In this document: positions 1 through 7,111 of the stretch, piece after piece | How the letters are laid out: every line of letters begins with the position of its first letter | Numbering within the stretch: position 1 is the stretch's first letter | Assembly: GCA_966250335.1 (NCBI GenBank) | Contig: CBINGZ010000065.1 | Span: 1 to 19,427, forward strand | Length of the DNA stretch: 19,427 nucleotides | Direction: 5' to 3' | Origin: OLB7 sp966250335 | GTDB lineage: Bacteria > Bacteroidota > Ignavibacteria > OLB7 | Made by a program: the position numbers and the translations under genes | The notes under the pieces: model-generated | The model's input: only the letters and a program-made list of their open reading frames with translations | Databases searched by the model: none | Told to the model about the DNA's origin: nothing

Positions 1-601
1 AGCGCGCGGTCGTGGGGCGGATCTTCTTCTGCTGGTAGAGCCCCCGGATCTCGTTCCCTTCGGGCTGCGTGATTCTTCCGACCGGTTTCGGCGAGGTCAC
101 GGCGCGCCAGAAGCTCTCCATCGCGAACTCGTCGTTCTCCCCCCCGCGCCAGAAATCGACCCCGGCGAGAGCGCCGGAGAAGCTCACCAGCTTCGATTTC
201 CTCAGGAGCGCCCAGTTCAGCACGGTAAGATCGCTGAACCCGACCACGATCTTCGGGGCGCGCCGCAGTCCCGCATAATCGACCCGACCGAGGATTCTTC
301 CCATCCCGTAGCCTCCCCGACCGGCAATGATCATTCCGACCTGCGGATCGCGGATCATCCCGTTCAGATCCTCGATCCGCTCCTCGTCGCTCCCCGCCAG
401 ATAGCCGTAGCGTTTCCAGAGATGCTCTCCGATCCTGACGCGGTAGCCGAGCGACTCGAAGTATCGTATCGCGGCATGAAGCCGTTCGTCGTCGCGCTGC
501 GGGGAGGCGGGGGCCACCAGGCCGATGACGTCGCCCCGTTTCAACCTGGGGGGGCGGATCGGATCGGTCGTCGAGAGCGTGCCCGTCATGGTCGTTTTCA
601 T
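1..601 (-). CDS. LD-carboxypeptidase, peptidase family S66 (N-terminal part, cut by window edge)
   Basis: About 200 N-terminal residues are visible; the C-terminal part lies beyond position 1. S66 enzymes cleave the L,D-bond before the terminal D-Ala of murein tetrapeptides during peptidoglycan recycling. Seen: a family-typical opening, KRGDVIGLVAPASP (residues 21-34), then AGRGGYG (93-99), then the nucleophile elbow GFSDLT with the predicted catalytic Ser123. The Glu and His of the triad would lie outside the window and cannot be checked. The start used is the ATG at 599-601; an ATG four codons later (587-589) is equally possible, and neither has a Shine-Dalgarno sequence. The gene begins about 40 nt downstream of the tRNA terminator, on the same strand. 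The family call is secure; the exact substrate is not. Confidence 0.88.
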   Translation of the reverse strand, partial: MKTTMTGTLSTTDPIRPPRLKRGDVIGLVAPASPQRDDERLHAAIRYFESLGYRVRIGEHLWKRYGYLAGSDEERIEDLNGMIRDPQVGMIIAGRGGYGMGRILGRVDYAGLRRAPKIVVGFSDLTVLNWALLRKSKLVSFSGALAGVDFWRGGENDEFAMESFWRAVTSPKPVGRITQPEGNEIRGLYQQKKIRPTTAR

Positions 602-639
602 GGCGAGAGGGAGGAGCGATGTGAAGAACGAGGGGGCGG

Positions 640-674
640 AAAAAGAAAGAGCCCCGGTGATGAACCGGAGCTCT
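640..674 (-). terminator. Rho-independent terminator of the tRNA-Phe/tRNA-Pro operon
   Basis: Read on the minus strand, an 11-bp stem (arms 664-674 and 648-658, one G-T wobble) closes a 5-nt loop at 659-663. It is followed directly by a T-rich tract, the A-rich 640-647 on the plus strand. It begins 8 nt past the tRNA-Pro 3' end, the expected place for the operon terminator. Confidence 0.85.
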
Positions 675-682
675 CAAGTCTG

Positions 683-756
<74 letters not shown>

Positions 757-781
757 ATCGAAGTCCTGGTCGGACCCGCGG

Positions 782-854
782 TGGTCAGGGAGGGAGTTGA
801 ACCCCCGACACATGGATTTTCAGTCCATTGCTCTACCAACTGAGCTACCTGACC
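782..854 (-). tRNA. tRNA-Phe (anticodon GAA)
   Basis: The minus strand folds into a standard cloverleaf. The acceptor stem is GGTCAGG/CCTGACC, the D-arm stem GCTC/GAGC, and the anticodon stem ATGGA/TCCAT with loop CTGAAAA (anticodon at 819-821). The T-loop is TTCAACT, and the discriminator base is A. The 3' CCA is not encoded. It is the first gene of a two-tRNA operon. Confidence 0.97.
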
Positions 855-925
855 CTCTGTTTCCGTCCGCATGCTGGCTTCGGGTTGCGTTCCCCGGTGG
901 TCGGGGTGACGGCGGACAGATGACA

Positions 926-955
926 AACATACAACCGCGGGGCCGCCGGTTCCAA
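926..955 (-). promoter_or_regulatory. Promoter of the tRNA-Phe/tRNA-Pro operon
   Basis: On the minus strand, TTGGAA (950-955) and TATGTT (926-931) are separated by 18 nt, a reasonable -35/-10 pair about 70 nt upstream of mature tRNA-Phe. The -10 side reads TATGTTTG, an exact match to the TAnnTTTG -7 element of Bacteroidota promoters, with TTG at a fitting distance upstream. Confidence 0.6.
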
Positions 956-1080
956 GGGGTTTCTTCGAAACTGAGTGTATTTGTGGGAGATGGGGGCTCT
1001 TTTCGCGTCGTGAGGAGTCTCCGTGCGTCGCTCCGGCTCCGGCGGGCGGGTCGTTGACGGCGGTCTCCGTCGATCGCGCG

Positions 1081-1096
1081 TTCACGGCTCCGTGAA
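1081..1096. promoter_or_regulatory. Operator-like palindrome upstream of the rhomboid gene
   Basis: TTCACGG at 1081-1087 and CCGTGAA at 1090-1096 are perfect inverted repeats around a CT spacer. The right arm overlaps the -35 of the weak promoter candidate for the rhomboid gene. No T-tract follows, so a protein-binding site is more likely than a terminator. The binding factor is unknown. Confidence 0.35.
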
Positions 1097-1181
1097 ACTG
1101 CGGGCGAATGCGATATATCCTGCCGCAGTGCCGGGAATCCCTCCGGGCGGCCCCGGTGGAAATCTTCGTTATATTGCCGCA

Positions 1182-1790
1182 ATGGAGCAATTACCCGGTT
1201 CCGCACCCGCTACTCTCAGCCTCCTGATCATCACGGTCGGCGTGAGTCTTCTGGCGTTCGCCATGGAGAACGTCTGGCGCTATCTGGCGCTGGAACCGCA
1301 TCACATGTGGACGACGCGACAGTATCATCCGATCGTCACGGCCGGATTCATCCACGGCGATTTCATCCACCTCTTCCTGAACATGTATGTGCTCCTCTCG
1401 TTCGGGCCGCATCTGGAGGAGCTGATCGGACCCGAGTCGTTCTTCCTGATCTACATGATCAGTCTGGTGATCGGGAATCTCTATCCCTACGTCAAATACA
1501 AACGGCAGGTCAATTATATCGCGATAGGAGCGTCGGGGGCGATCTCCGGCATCCTCTTCTCCTTCTCCATGTTCTATCCCACCTCGACGCTCAGCGTCTT
1601 CTTCATTCCGATGCCCGCCTGGCTCTTCGCGCTCCTCTACGTCGGCTTTTCGGTGTACGCGATGCGCAGGCTGAACGACAACATCGGACATGAGGCGCAT
1701 CTTGCCGGGGCGCTCGGCGGTATCGTCGCCACGCTGATCGTCGTGCCGGAAGTGATCGGGCACCTCCGCGACATTCTGGGGCTGGGATAA
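1182..1790 (+). CDS. Rhomboid family intramembrane serine protease (catalytic residues present)
   Basis: A 202-residue multi-pass membrane protein, close to a minimal six-helix rhomboid core. The family hallmarks are visible: the HxxxN motif (H63, N67) in the segment FIHLFLNMYV, the catalytic serine in GASG (Ser118), and the partner histidine in GHEAHLAG (His173, with His170 nearby). Rhomboids cut transmembrane helices of substrate proteins within the bilayer. The start chosen is the ATG at 1182; longer upstream starts in this frame read through non-coding-looking DNA. There is no Shine-Dalgarno sequence. Its stop codon overlaps the ATG of the next gene (TAATG), implying coupled translation with the GT-C-type protein. 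The substrate is unknown. Confidence 0.9.
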   Translation: MEQLPGSAPATLSLLIITVGVSLLAFAMENVWRYLALEPHHMWTTRQYHPIVTAGFIHGDFIHLFLNMYVLLSFGPHLEELIGPESFFLIYMISLVIGNLYPYVKYKRQVNYIAIGASGAISGILFSFSMFYPTSTLSVFFIPMPAWLFALLYVGFSVYAMRRLNDNIGHEAHLAGALGGIVATLIVVPEVIGHLRDILGLG

Positions 1791-3364
1791 TGGAGCAGCA
1801 CATTCGACCGTGGAGCGGGGGCCCCCCCCGAATCGTCGCCTGGATCGGCGCCTGCGTCATCCTCCTTGCCGGCCTCTTCCTGTTCGATACGTTCTGGGGC
1901 GATCCCTCGATCTACCTGCCGTATGCCAGGAATATCGCTCACGGAGATTTCTTCAGCTACAATCCGGGGGAGTTCTCCTCCGGCAGCACCTCGCCCCTCT
2001 GGGCTCTTCTTCTGGCGTTGCCCTATCTGCTGGAGACCGGTGTCGCCGGGGCGAAGATCTTCTCGATCCTCTGCACGCTCGGGGCGTTCGGGCTGACCCT
2101 GATGGCCGTCCGCAGGATCAACGGCGAGACGACGGGGGGGAACCTGGCGGCGCTCTACCTGGTGGAGATGATGACCCTCTACGGGGTGCTGATGTACGAG
2201 TCGTCGCTGATCGTCGCGCTGGTCTCGGCGAGCCTTATTCTCTGCGACAAGGTCGCGCGGGCCGCGGCCGAATCGGGGACGATCCGGTTCGGACGCGATA
2301 CGATCCTGCTCGCGATCGTATGGGGGATGCTCCCGTTGTCGCGGCCCGATGCCGTGGTGCTGGTCCCGCTCCAGATCCTCGCGATCTGGGGATTCTCCTC
2401 CGATCGATCGGCGGGGACCCTGGTCCGTCTGATCCTCCTTGCGCTTGCGGCGGCGATCCCCTCGGCCGCCTATTTCGGCTATTCGCTCGTGAAGGTCGGG
2501 GCGGTCTCGGTTTCCAGCCAGTGCAGAGGATTCGCGCTGAAGGAGGGGGCGCAGCAGATCGGGCCGATCTACTATTCGAAGGCCGCGCTCGGATATGTCG
2601 GCGCCATTCTCTTTGCGATTCTTCCCGCCTGTATCGGGTTCGACATGCTGCGGCGCGCCGGCAGGAGCTGGCTGGCCGCGGTGGGGATGGGGATGCTGAT
2701 CCTCTATCCGATCATGCTCATCTTCATCTCCCCCGTCACGAACGATCTTCCCCGATATTTCCTGCCGGTCGCCCCGCTGATGGTGATCGCGGTCGGGAGG
2801 ACCCTGTCGCGGTGGGAGGTCGAGTGGACCGGGAACGGATCGAAATGGTGGTTCGCGATCGGAGCCGTCCTCGCCATGTTCCTGGTCCGACCGGTGCTCT
2901 CGACGATAGGGGAGGCGACCGAGCAGCGGACGCGCGGCTACACCTTCCATGAGATCATGGAGCAGGAGGCGGCCGAGATCGTCAACGGGGTCGCGAAACC
3001 GGGCGATACCCTCCTCTCCTACGAGGTGCAGGACCGCTATTTCCTTCGCCCCGACGTTGGGCTGCTGAGCCTGGACGGGATCACCGACGGGAAGGTCGCT
3101 CCCTATCTGGAGAGCGCCGACATGACCGCCTTCATCCGTCGCTACCGTCCCGACTTCTGGATCGCCAACGCCGCCGTCAACTACCGTCCCTACCTGCGGA
3201 AGAGCATCCTTTACGACGTCGCCGACGCGTTCGAGGCCGACACGACGCTCCGTGAAACGACGGTCGGGGGGATCACCTTCGAACTGATCCGGCGCCGCGA
3301 GAGGCCGATGCCGCGCGGCTTCGCAGGGTGGACGATGCTCTTTGCACTTCGGTACGATTCTTAG
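1790..3364 (+). CDS. Multi-pass membrane protein, GT-C-type glycosyltransferase-like
   Basis: A 524-residue protein with about ten hydrophobic helices, then a soluble C-terminal part from about residue 385. After the first helix comes an extracytoplasmic loop with an Asp (D38), YARN (45-48), HGDFFSYNPGE and STSPLW (66-71). This matches the first-loop signature of lipid-linked-sugar glycosyltransferases of the GT-C fold (arabinofuranosyl-/mannosyltransferase-like proteins with YARN..G..NPGE..GyTSPLW). RYFLPVAPL in a late helix is also common in these families. By family knowledge such enzymes transfer sugar from a polyprenyl-phosphate donor on the outer face of the inner membrane. Donor and acceptor cannot be read from the sequence. 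The ATG overlaps the rhomboid stop codon by one base. Confidence 0.72.
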   Translation: MEQHIRPWSGGPPRIVAWIGACVILLAGLFLFDTFWGDPSIYLPYARNIAHGDFFSYNPGEFSSGSTSPLWALLLALPYLLETGVAGAKIFSILCTLGAFGLTLMAVRRINGETTGGNLAALYLVEMMTLYGVLMYESSLIVALVSASLILCDKVARAAAESGTIRFGRDTILLAIVWGMLPLSRPDAVVLVPLQILAIWGFSSDRSAGTLVRLILLALAAAIPSAAYFGYSLVKVGAVSVSSQCRGFALKEGAQQIGPIYYSKAALGYVGAILFAILPACIGFDMLRRAGRSWLAAVGMGMLILYPIMLIFISPVTNDLPRYFLPVAPLMVIAVGRTLSRWEVEWTGNGSKWWFAIGAVLAMFLVRPVLSTIGEATEQRTRGYTFHEIMEQEAAEIVNGVAKPGDTLLSYEVQDRYFLRPDVGLLSLDGITDGKVAPYLESADMTAFIRRYRPDFWIANAAVNYRPYLRKSILYDVADAFEADTTLRETTVGGITFELIRRRERPMPRGFAGWTMLFALRYDS

Positions 3365-3386
3365 GACCGCGGCGGTTTTGGAATCA

Positions 3387-3413
3387 TTGCATAACGGGCG
3401 GGTGTTGTATAGT
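3387..3413 (+). promoter_or_regulatory. Candidate promoter for the second rhomboid-like gene
   Basis: TATAGT (3408-3413) is a good -10 match. TTGCAT (3387-3392) lies upstream with a short 15-nt spacer. The site sits in the 101-nt gap before the ATG at 3466, so the third gene of the module may have its own transcript. Confidence 0.4.
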
Positions 3414-3465
3414 TTGCCACTTGGTGGTATGGATTCCCAACGCTGAGACACATTCCCTTGCGATC

Positions 3466-4311
3466 ATGGCGGCCACTTCACTCTCCAGAAAAATCCTGAT
3501 CGGGATATGGATCATCGTCATCGTGGGATGGCTTCTCCCGATGGTGATGGAGACCATGCTCCGCTACACGGCGCTGGTTCCGCAGGCGATCTATCCGGGG
3601 ATGCAGTTGTGGAGGCTCGTCTCCTATCCGATCAGCGCCGGTCTGATCGGGATGATCCTGGGGTCGATCGCCTTCTCCTCCCCCGGCGAGGAGCTGGAGA
3701 CGATGTTCGGGACGCGCCACTTCGGCGCCCTGCTGCTGGGGATGGTGCTGCTGGGAGGGATCATGCACTTCGCGATCTTTCTGGAGCCGAACACGGTTCT
3801 CCACGGATTTGAAAACATCGCGCTCTTCGTGCTGGTCGGCTACGTCTATCTCTTTCCGCAGAGCGAGGTCCGGATCCTCTTCTTCAGCATCAGGAGCTGG
3901 CTGGTCCTGACGGTCGCCGGAGCGGTGGTCCTGAGCTACTCGATCGTCCTGATGACGCAGGGGGCCTCTCCGCTCCTCTTCTTCAGCTACGGCGGGTTCG
4001 GGCTGCTGGTGGGGGGAGCGTACTTCCATGCCCGCTACCAGAAATATCCGTTCCTCCTCCGTCCGATCCGGAGTCTGGAGCGCGCGGCCGAACGGGTCTC
4101 GACCCCGGCCGGAGCGCGGACGCCGGTTGCAGCGCGAAAGGTGGTGGGGGCGGCGGCGCCGAAAGCGAAGGGAGGGTTCAGGGGAGTCCCGCGGGAGGTG
4201 AGCGACGAGGAGCGGCTGAACATCATTCTGGACACGATCAACGAAAAAGGGTACGGCGCGCTCTCGGAGGAGGAACAGAGGTTCCTGCGCGACTACTCGA
4301 GCAAGCTCTAA
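3466..4311 (+). CDS. Rhomboid-like membrane protein, apparently catalytically inactive, with short C-terminal soluble tail
   Basis: A 281-residue protein with about six hydrophobic segments in rhomboid layout: QLWRLVSYP near the start, GEELETMFG after TM2, and a glycine-rich last helix. The residues needed for proteolysis are missing. The expected GxSG reads GFEN, the HxxxN segment has become GLIGMILG, and the last helix (SYGGFGLLVGG) lacks the histidine. The C-terminus is a linker rich in Ala, Arg and Lys, then a tail (SDEERLNIILD...GALSEEEQRFL) like the short domain at the end of many Bacteroidota rhomboids. A pseudoprotease role, such as binding or chaperoning membrane proteins, is inference. 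The start is the ATG at 3466; the upstream reading frame overlaps the previous gene and looks non-coding. Confidence 0.8.
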   Translation: MAATSLSRKILIGIWIIVIVGWLLPMVMETMLRYTALVPQAIYPGMQLWRLVSYPISAGLIGMILGSIAFSSPGEELETMFGTRHFGALLLGMVLLGGIMHFAIFLEPNTVLHGFENIALFVLVGYVYLFPQSEVRILFFSIRSWLVLTVAGAVVLSYSIVLMTQGASPLLFFSYGGFGLLVGGAYFHARYQKYPFLLRPIRSLERAAERVSTPAGARTPVAARKVVGAAAPKAKGGFRGVPREVSDEERLNIILDTINEKGYGALSEEEQRFLRDYSSKL

Positions 4312-4371
4312 ACAGGCGAATTTTCCTACTCCATATCAAAGCGCCGCACGGCGGCGATATATCGGATCAAC

Positions 4372-4914
4372 ATGCAAGCGAACAGACTGGCCGAACGGCT
4401 GGAGCGGTTGAAGGGGGCGGTGCTCCCGGTCCTCACGGCCCATTTCGGCGCCGACCTCTTCCGGACCACGGAGCATCGCGGCGAGCTCTCCGTCACGATC
4501 CCGCGCGAGCGGCTGACGGAGGTCCTCCGTTTCCTGCGCGACGAGCCGTCGCTCCGTTTCAATCAGCTCCGCGACGTCTGCGCGGTCGACTGGTACAGAA
4601 GGAAGGAGCGGTTCGAGCTCGTCTACAATCTCTACTCGATCGATAACTCCTACCGCCTTCGCGTCAAGTGCTTCACCGAGGAGAAGAGCCCGCACGTCGA
4701 CTCGGTCTGCGATCTTTTCGCCTCGGCCAACTGGTACGAGCGTGAGACGTACGATATGCACGGCATCATCTTCGACGGTCATCCCGACCTGCGCAGGATG
4801 TATATGCCGGAGGATTTCGTGGACCCGAACAGCGGCGAGCCGCTCTACCCGCTCCGCAAGGATTTCCCGATGATGGGGATCCCCGGAGCGCTCCCGCTGC
4901 CGGAACGGAACTGA
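4372..4914 (+). CDS. nuoC: NADH-quinone oxidoreductase subunit C
   Basis: 180 residues, the usual size of a stand-alone NuoC (30-kDa subunit). This peripheral-arm subunit of complex I packs against NuoD near the quinone site. The C-terminal signature is clear: ERETYDMHGIIFDGHPDL, RRMYMPEDF, then PLRKDFPM. The ATG at 4372 has no Shine-Dalgarno sequence; upstream lies an AT-rich stretch with GATATATC. nuoD follows after 41 nt. There is no nuoA or nuoB upstream: the preceding gene is the inactive rhomboid. Confidence 0.95.
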   Translation: MQANRLAERLERLKGAVLPVLTAHFGADLFRTTEHRGELSVTIPRERLTEVLRFLRDEPSLRFNQLRDVCAVDWYRRKERFELVYNLYSIDNSYRLRVKCFTEEKSPHVDSVCDLFASANWYERETYDMHGIIFDGHPDLRRMYMPEDFVDPNSGEPLYPLRKDFPMMGIPGALPLPERN

Positions 4915-4955
4915 GAAGCCGAGAGTCACGAACCGAGAACGAACAGACTACATCA

Positions 4956-6236
4956 ATGAATACAAACTCGACGGCGACGCTGGAACGGATCGACGATCTG
5001 CGCCAGCGGAAAATCCTCAGCAGGATCATCGACAAGAACACCACGATCTCCCTGGAAGGGCGTGATCCGCTGGAGAACACGATGATCCTCAACATGGGCC
5101 CGCAGCACCCGGCCACCCACGGCGTCCTCCGCGTGCTCCTCCGTCTGGACGGCGAGACGGTGGAAAAATGCGTCCCGGAGCTCGGCTATCTGCATCGCGG
5201 TTACGAGAAGCTGGGGGAGAATATCACGTACCACGAGTTTCTTCCGCATACCGACCGGCTCGACTATCTCTCCCCGCTCTCCAACAACGTGGCGTTCGCC
5301 CTGGCCGTGGAGAAGGCCGCGGGGATCGAGATTCCTCTCAGAGCGATGTGGATCAGAACGCTGATCTGCGAGCTGGCCCGCATCTCCTCGCATCTGATGG
5401 CGATGGGAGCGATGGCGATGGACGTCGGCTCGGTGACGATGCTCCTCTGGACGTTCCGCGAGCGCGAGAAGCTCTACGACATCTTCGAGAAGATCTGCGG
5501 CGCGCGCTTCACCACCAGCTATACCAGGATCGGCGGCGTCGCCAACGACTTCACCCCCGATATCCTGCCGATGATCCGTACCTTCATCGACGAGTTCCCG
5601 AAGAACCTGAAGGAGTTCGAGGGACTGGTGAATCGTAACAGGATCTTTATAGAACGGGCCCAGGGGGTGGGATATATCTCCGCCGCCGACGCGATCTCGA
5701 TGGGACTGACCGGCGCCTGCCTGCGCGGCTCCGGCGTGCCGCAGGATCTGCGCCGCGACGAACCCTACCTGCTCTACGACGAGCTCGATTTCGACGTGAT
5801 CACCTACACCGAGGGGGATTGCCTGGCGCGATATATGGTCCGCGGCGACGAAATGAAGGAGTCGACCAAGATCGTCCGCCAGCTCCTGGCGAAGATCCCG
5901 GAAGGGCCGTACATCGCCGACGACGCGCGGCATGTGCTCCCCAGGAAGCAGGAGATCTACACGAAGATGGAGGAGCTGATCCAGGATTTCATGCTCATCA
6001 ACTTCGGCGTGCAGCCGGAGCCGGGGGAGATCTACTCGGCGATCGAGGCTCCGAAGGGGGAGCTCGGCTTTTATATCGTATCGGATGGAAGCGGACATGC
6101 GTGGCGGATGAAGATCCGCTCCCCGTCCTTCTGCAACCTCCAGGCCCTGGCCCCGCTCTGCGAGGGATCGATGATCTCCGACGTCGTCGCGATCATCGGA
6201 TCGCTCGATCCGGTGATGGGGGAGGCGGACAAGTAA
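4956..6236 (+). CDS. nuoD: NADH-quinone oxidoreductase subunit D (49-kDa subunit)
   Basis: 426 residues, full length for NuoD, which together with NuoB forms the quinone-binding cavity of complex I. The family motifs appear in order: LNMGPQHPATHGVLR, ELGYLHRGYEK, TDRLDYLSP, ISSHLMAMG, ARFTTSYTRIGG, and the C-terminal IGSLDPVMGEADK. Many homologues end GECDR, so the Cys here is Ala. It is separate from NuoC, unlike the NuoCD fusion of enterobacteria. The start is the ATG at 4956, preceded by ACATCA with no Shine-Dalgarno. The gene after it is convergent, so the transcript probably ends in the hairpin at 6267-6299. Confidence 0.97.
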   Translation: MNTNSTATLERIDDLRQRKILSRIIDKNTTISLEGRDPLENTMILNMGPQHPATHGVLRVLLRLDGETVEKCVPELGYLHRGYEKLGENITYHEFLPHTDRLDYLSPLSNNVAFALAVEKAAGIEIPLRAMWIRTLICELARISSHLMAMGAMAMDVGSVTMLLWTFREREKLYDIFEKICGARFTTSYTRIGGVANDFTPDILPMIRTFIDEFPKNLKEFEGLVNRNRIFIERAQGVGYISAADAISMGLTGACLRGSGVPQDLRRDEPYLLYDELDFDVITYTEGDCLARYMVRGDEMKESTKIVRQLLAKIPEGPYIADDARHVLPRKQEIYTKMEELIQDFMLINFGVQPEPGEIYSAIEAPKGELGFYIVSDGSGHAWRMKIRSPSFCNLQALAPLCEGSMISDVVAIIGSLDPVMGEADK

Positions 6237-6266
6237 GGGGGGCTCGATCGTTTCGGTCGAACATGA

Positions 6267-6299
6267 CATCGCACAGCTCCGTTCAGGGGCTGTGCGATG
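6267..6299. terminator. Strong hairpin between convergent genes, without a T-tract
   Basis: Arms 6267-6280 and 6286-6299 form a 14-bp stem with one G-T wobble (outer 11 bp perfect: CATCGCACAGC/GCTGTGCGATG) around loop GTTCA. It lies between nuoD and the convergent gene ending at 6324, so it can end either transcript or protect either 3' end. No run of T follows on either strand, so it is not a textbook intrinsic terminator. Confidence 0.6.
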
Positions 6300-6323
6300 A
6301 GCGTTCAGGGGGAAAGGGTCGCG

Positions 6324-7037
6324 CTACGAGTAAAGCCGCCGCAGGAGCTTACGCTTTGCGACCGGCAGGATCGTCTCCGCAAACGGAAAATCGAGATCGG
6401 TCTCGAAGAAATAGGTGGCGGGATTCGGCAGATCCCTGTGCTCGGTGATCAGATCGAGCTTGATCGAGTTGGGGGATGCGCTCACCGAGGTGAACGGAAT
6501 CGCCTTGACCGCCGTGGTCTTCAGATTCCTGTAGCGCTGCTCGTCGCCGGTGAAGATCGACACCTCGTACTTGATGACGTGGATCGTCCCGTTCTTCAGC
6601 TCCGGCACCAGCAGGTAACCCTCCTCGACGTAGGAGGGGAGCAGGCCGACCTCCTCCACGCGGAGATGGTCGTCGACGAAATTGAAGATCGTCTGCCCCT
6701 CCTCGATGGTCCGCTGCAGATGCGGGAGCGCCCAGTGGATCAGCTCCTCGACCGCCTGAAGATCGGTATGGTCGAAATCGAGCGGTTCGTAGACGACCTT
6801 GCGTGATTCCAGGTCGAGCCGGGCGATCCTCTTCGGCAGATGGTCGCGCAGATCGCTGGAACGCCGTGTGATCGTCCGGAGCGTCGTGTAGAGGTCGATA
6901 AGTTCCGCCAGACGCGGATAGATGCGGTTATGGGTGAAATCTGTGCGGATCTCCTTCAGCCCGTTCATGATGCGGAATCTGCCCGCCTCGTAATCCCGGG
7001 GCGTGTTGAGAAACATCTGAATATTGAGGGAAGACAT
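6324..7037 (-). CDS. Conserved-looking protein of unknown function, 237 residues
   Basis: I do not recognise this protein. It is soluble-looking, with no signal peptide, no membrane helix and no cysteine. The N-terminal half (about residues 1-125) is charged and probably helical (FRIMNGLKEIRTDF, ELIDLYTTLRTI, VEELIHWALPHL). The C-terminal half looks beta-rich (GYLLVPELKNGTIHVIKYEV, SIKLDLIT, ATYFFETDLDFPF) and ends in basic KRKLLRRLYS. No catalytic motif is evident. The start is well defined: ATG at 7035-7037 behind a consensus AAGGAGGT with a 6-nt gap. A near-consensus promoter lies further upstream. Codon use resembles its neighbours. It may be a small-molecule- or nucleic-acid-binding regulator, but nothing seen proves that. 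Confidence 0.85.
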   Translation of the reverse strand: MSSLNIQMFLNTPRDYEAGRFRIMNGLKEIRTDFTHNRIYPRLAELIDLYTTLRTITRRSSDLRDHLPKRIARLDLESRKVVYEPLDFDHTDLQAVEELIHWALPHLQRTIEEGQTIFNFVDDHLRVEEVGLLPSYVEEGYLLVPELKNGTIHVIKYEVSIFTGDEQRYRNLKTTAVKAIPFTSVSASPNSIKLDLITEHRDLPNPATYFFETDLDFPFAETILPVAKRKLLRRLYS

Positions 7038-7043
7038 ACGATT

Positions 7044-7051
7044 ACCTCCTT
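7044..7051 (-). promoter_or_regulatory. Consensus Shine-Dalgarno of the unknown 237-residue protein
   Basis: The minus strand reads AAGGAGGT 6 nt before the ATG. This fixes the start and is exceptional here: the nuo, dnaN, recF, gyrB and rhomboid genes show no comparable site. Confidence 0.85.
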
Positions 7052-7094
7052 GACCGTGATACGGAACCGGTGTGTCCCGCGCGGCGCGATGCCG

Positions 7095-7107
7095 GCGTGG
7101 ACCACGC
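7095..7107. promoter_or_regulatory. Short operator-like palindrome at the predicted transcription start
   Basis: GCGTGG (7095-7100), one base, CCACGC (7102-7107) form a perfect inverted repeat. It sits about where transcription from the promoter at 7112-7140 should start. A repressor site is possible; at this G+C content a 6-bp-arm palindrome could also be chance. Confidence 0.3.
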
Positions 7108-7111
7108 GGAG

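Larger units (their letters stand above)
855..1181. other. Intergenic region between the tRNA operon and the rhomboid gene
   Basis: This 327-nt gap has no believable coding region. It holds the minus-strand tRNA promoter (926-955), a perfect inverted repeat TTCACGG-CT-CCGTGAA at 1081-1096, and a weak plus-strand promoter candidate (GTGAAA 1092-1097, 16 nt, TATATC 1114-1119). The -35 of that candidate overlaps the right arm of the repeat. I see nothing else in it. Confidence 0.5.

Noticed and set aside
1637..3451. Long open frame (604 codons) on the minus strand across the GT-C gene
   Set aside because: It mirrors a real gene with good homology motifs. Its product is low-complexity, rich in Arg, Asp, Glu and Pro, as expected from reading high-G+C coding DNA backwards.
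4953..6269. Minus-strand open frame opposite nuoD
   Set aside because: Fully antisense to a confident nuoD. The translation is His/Asp/Arg-rich with no family resemblance.
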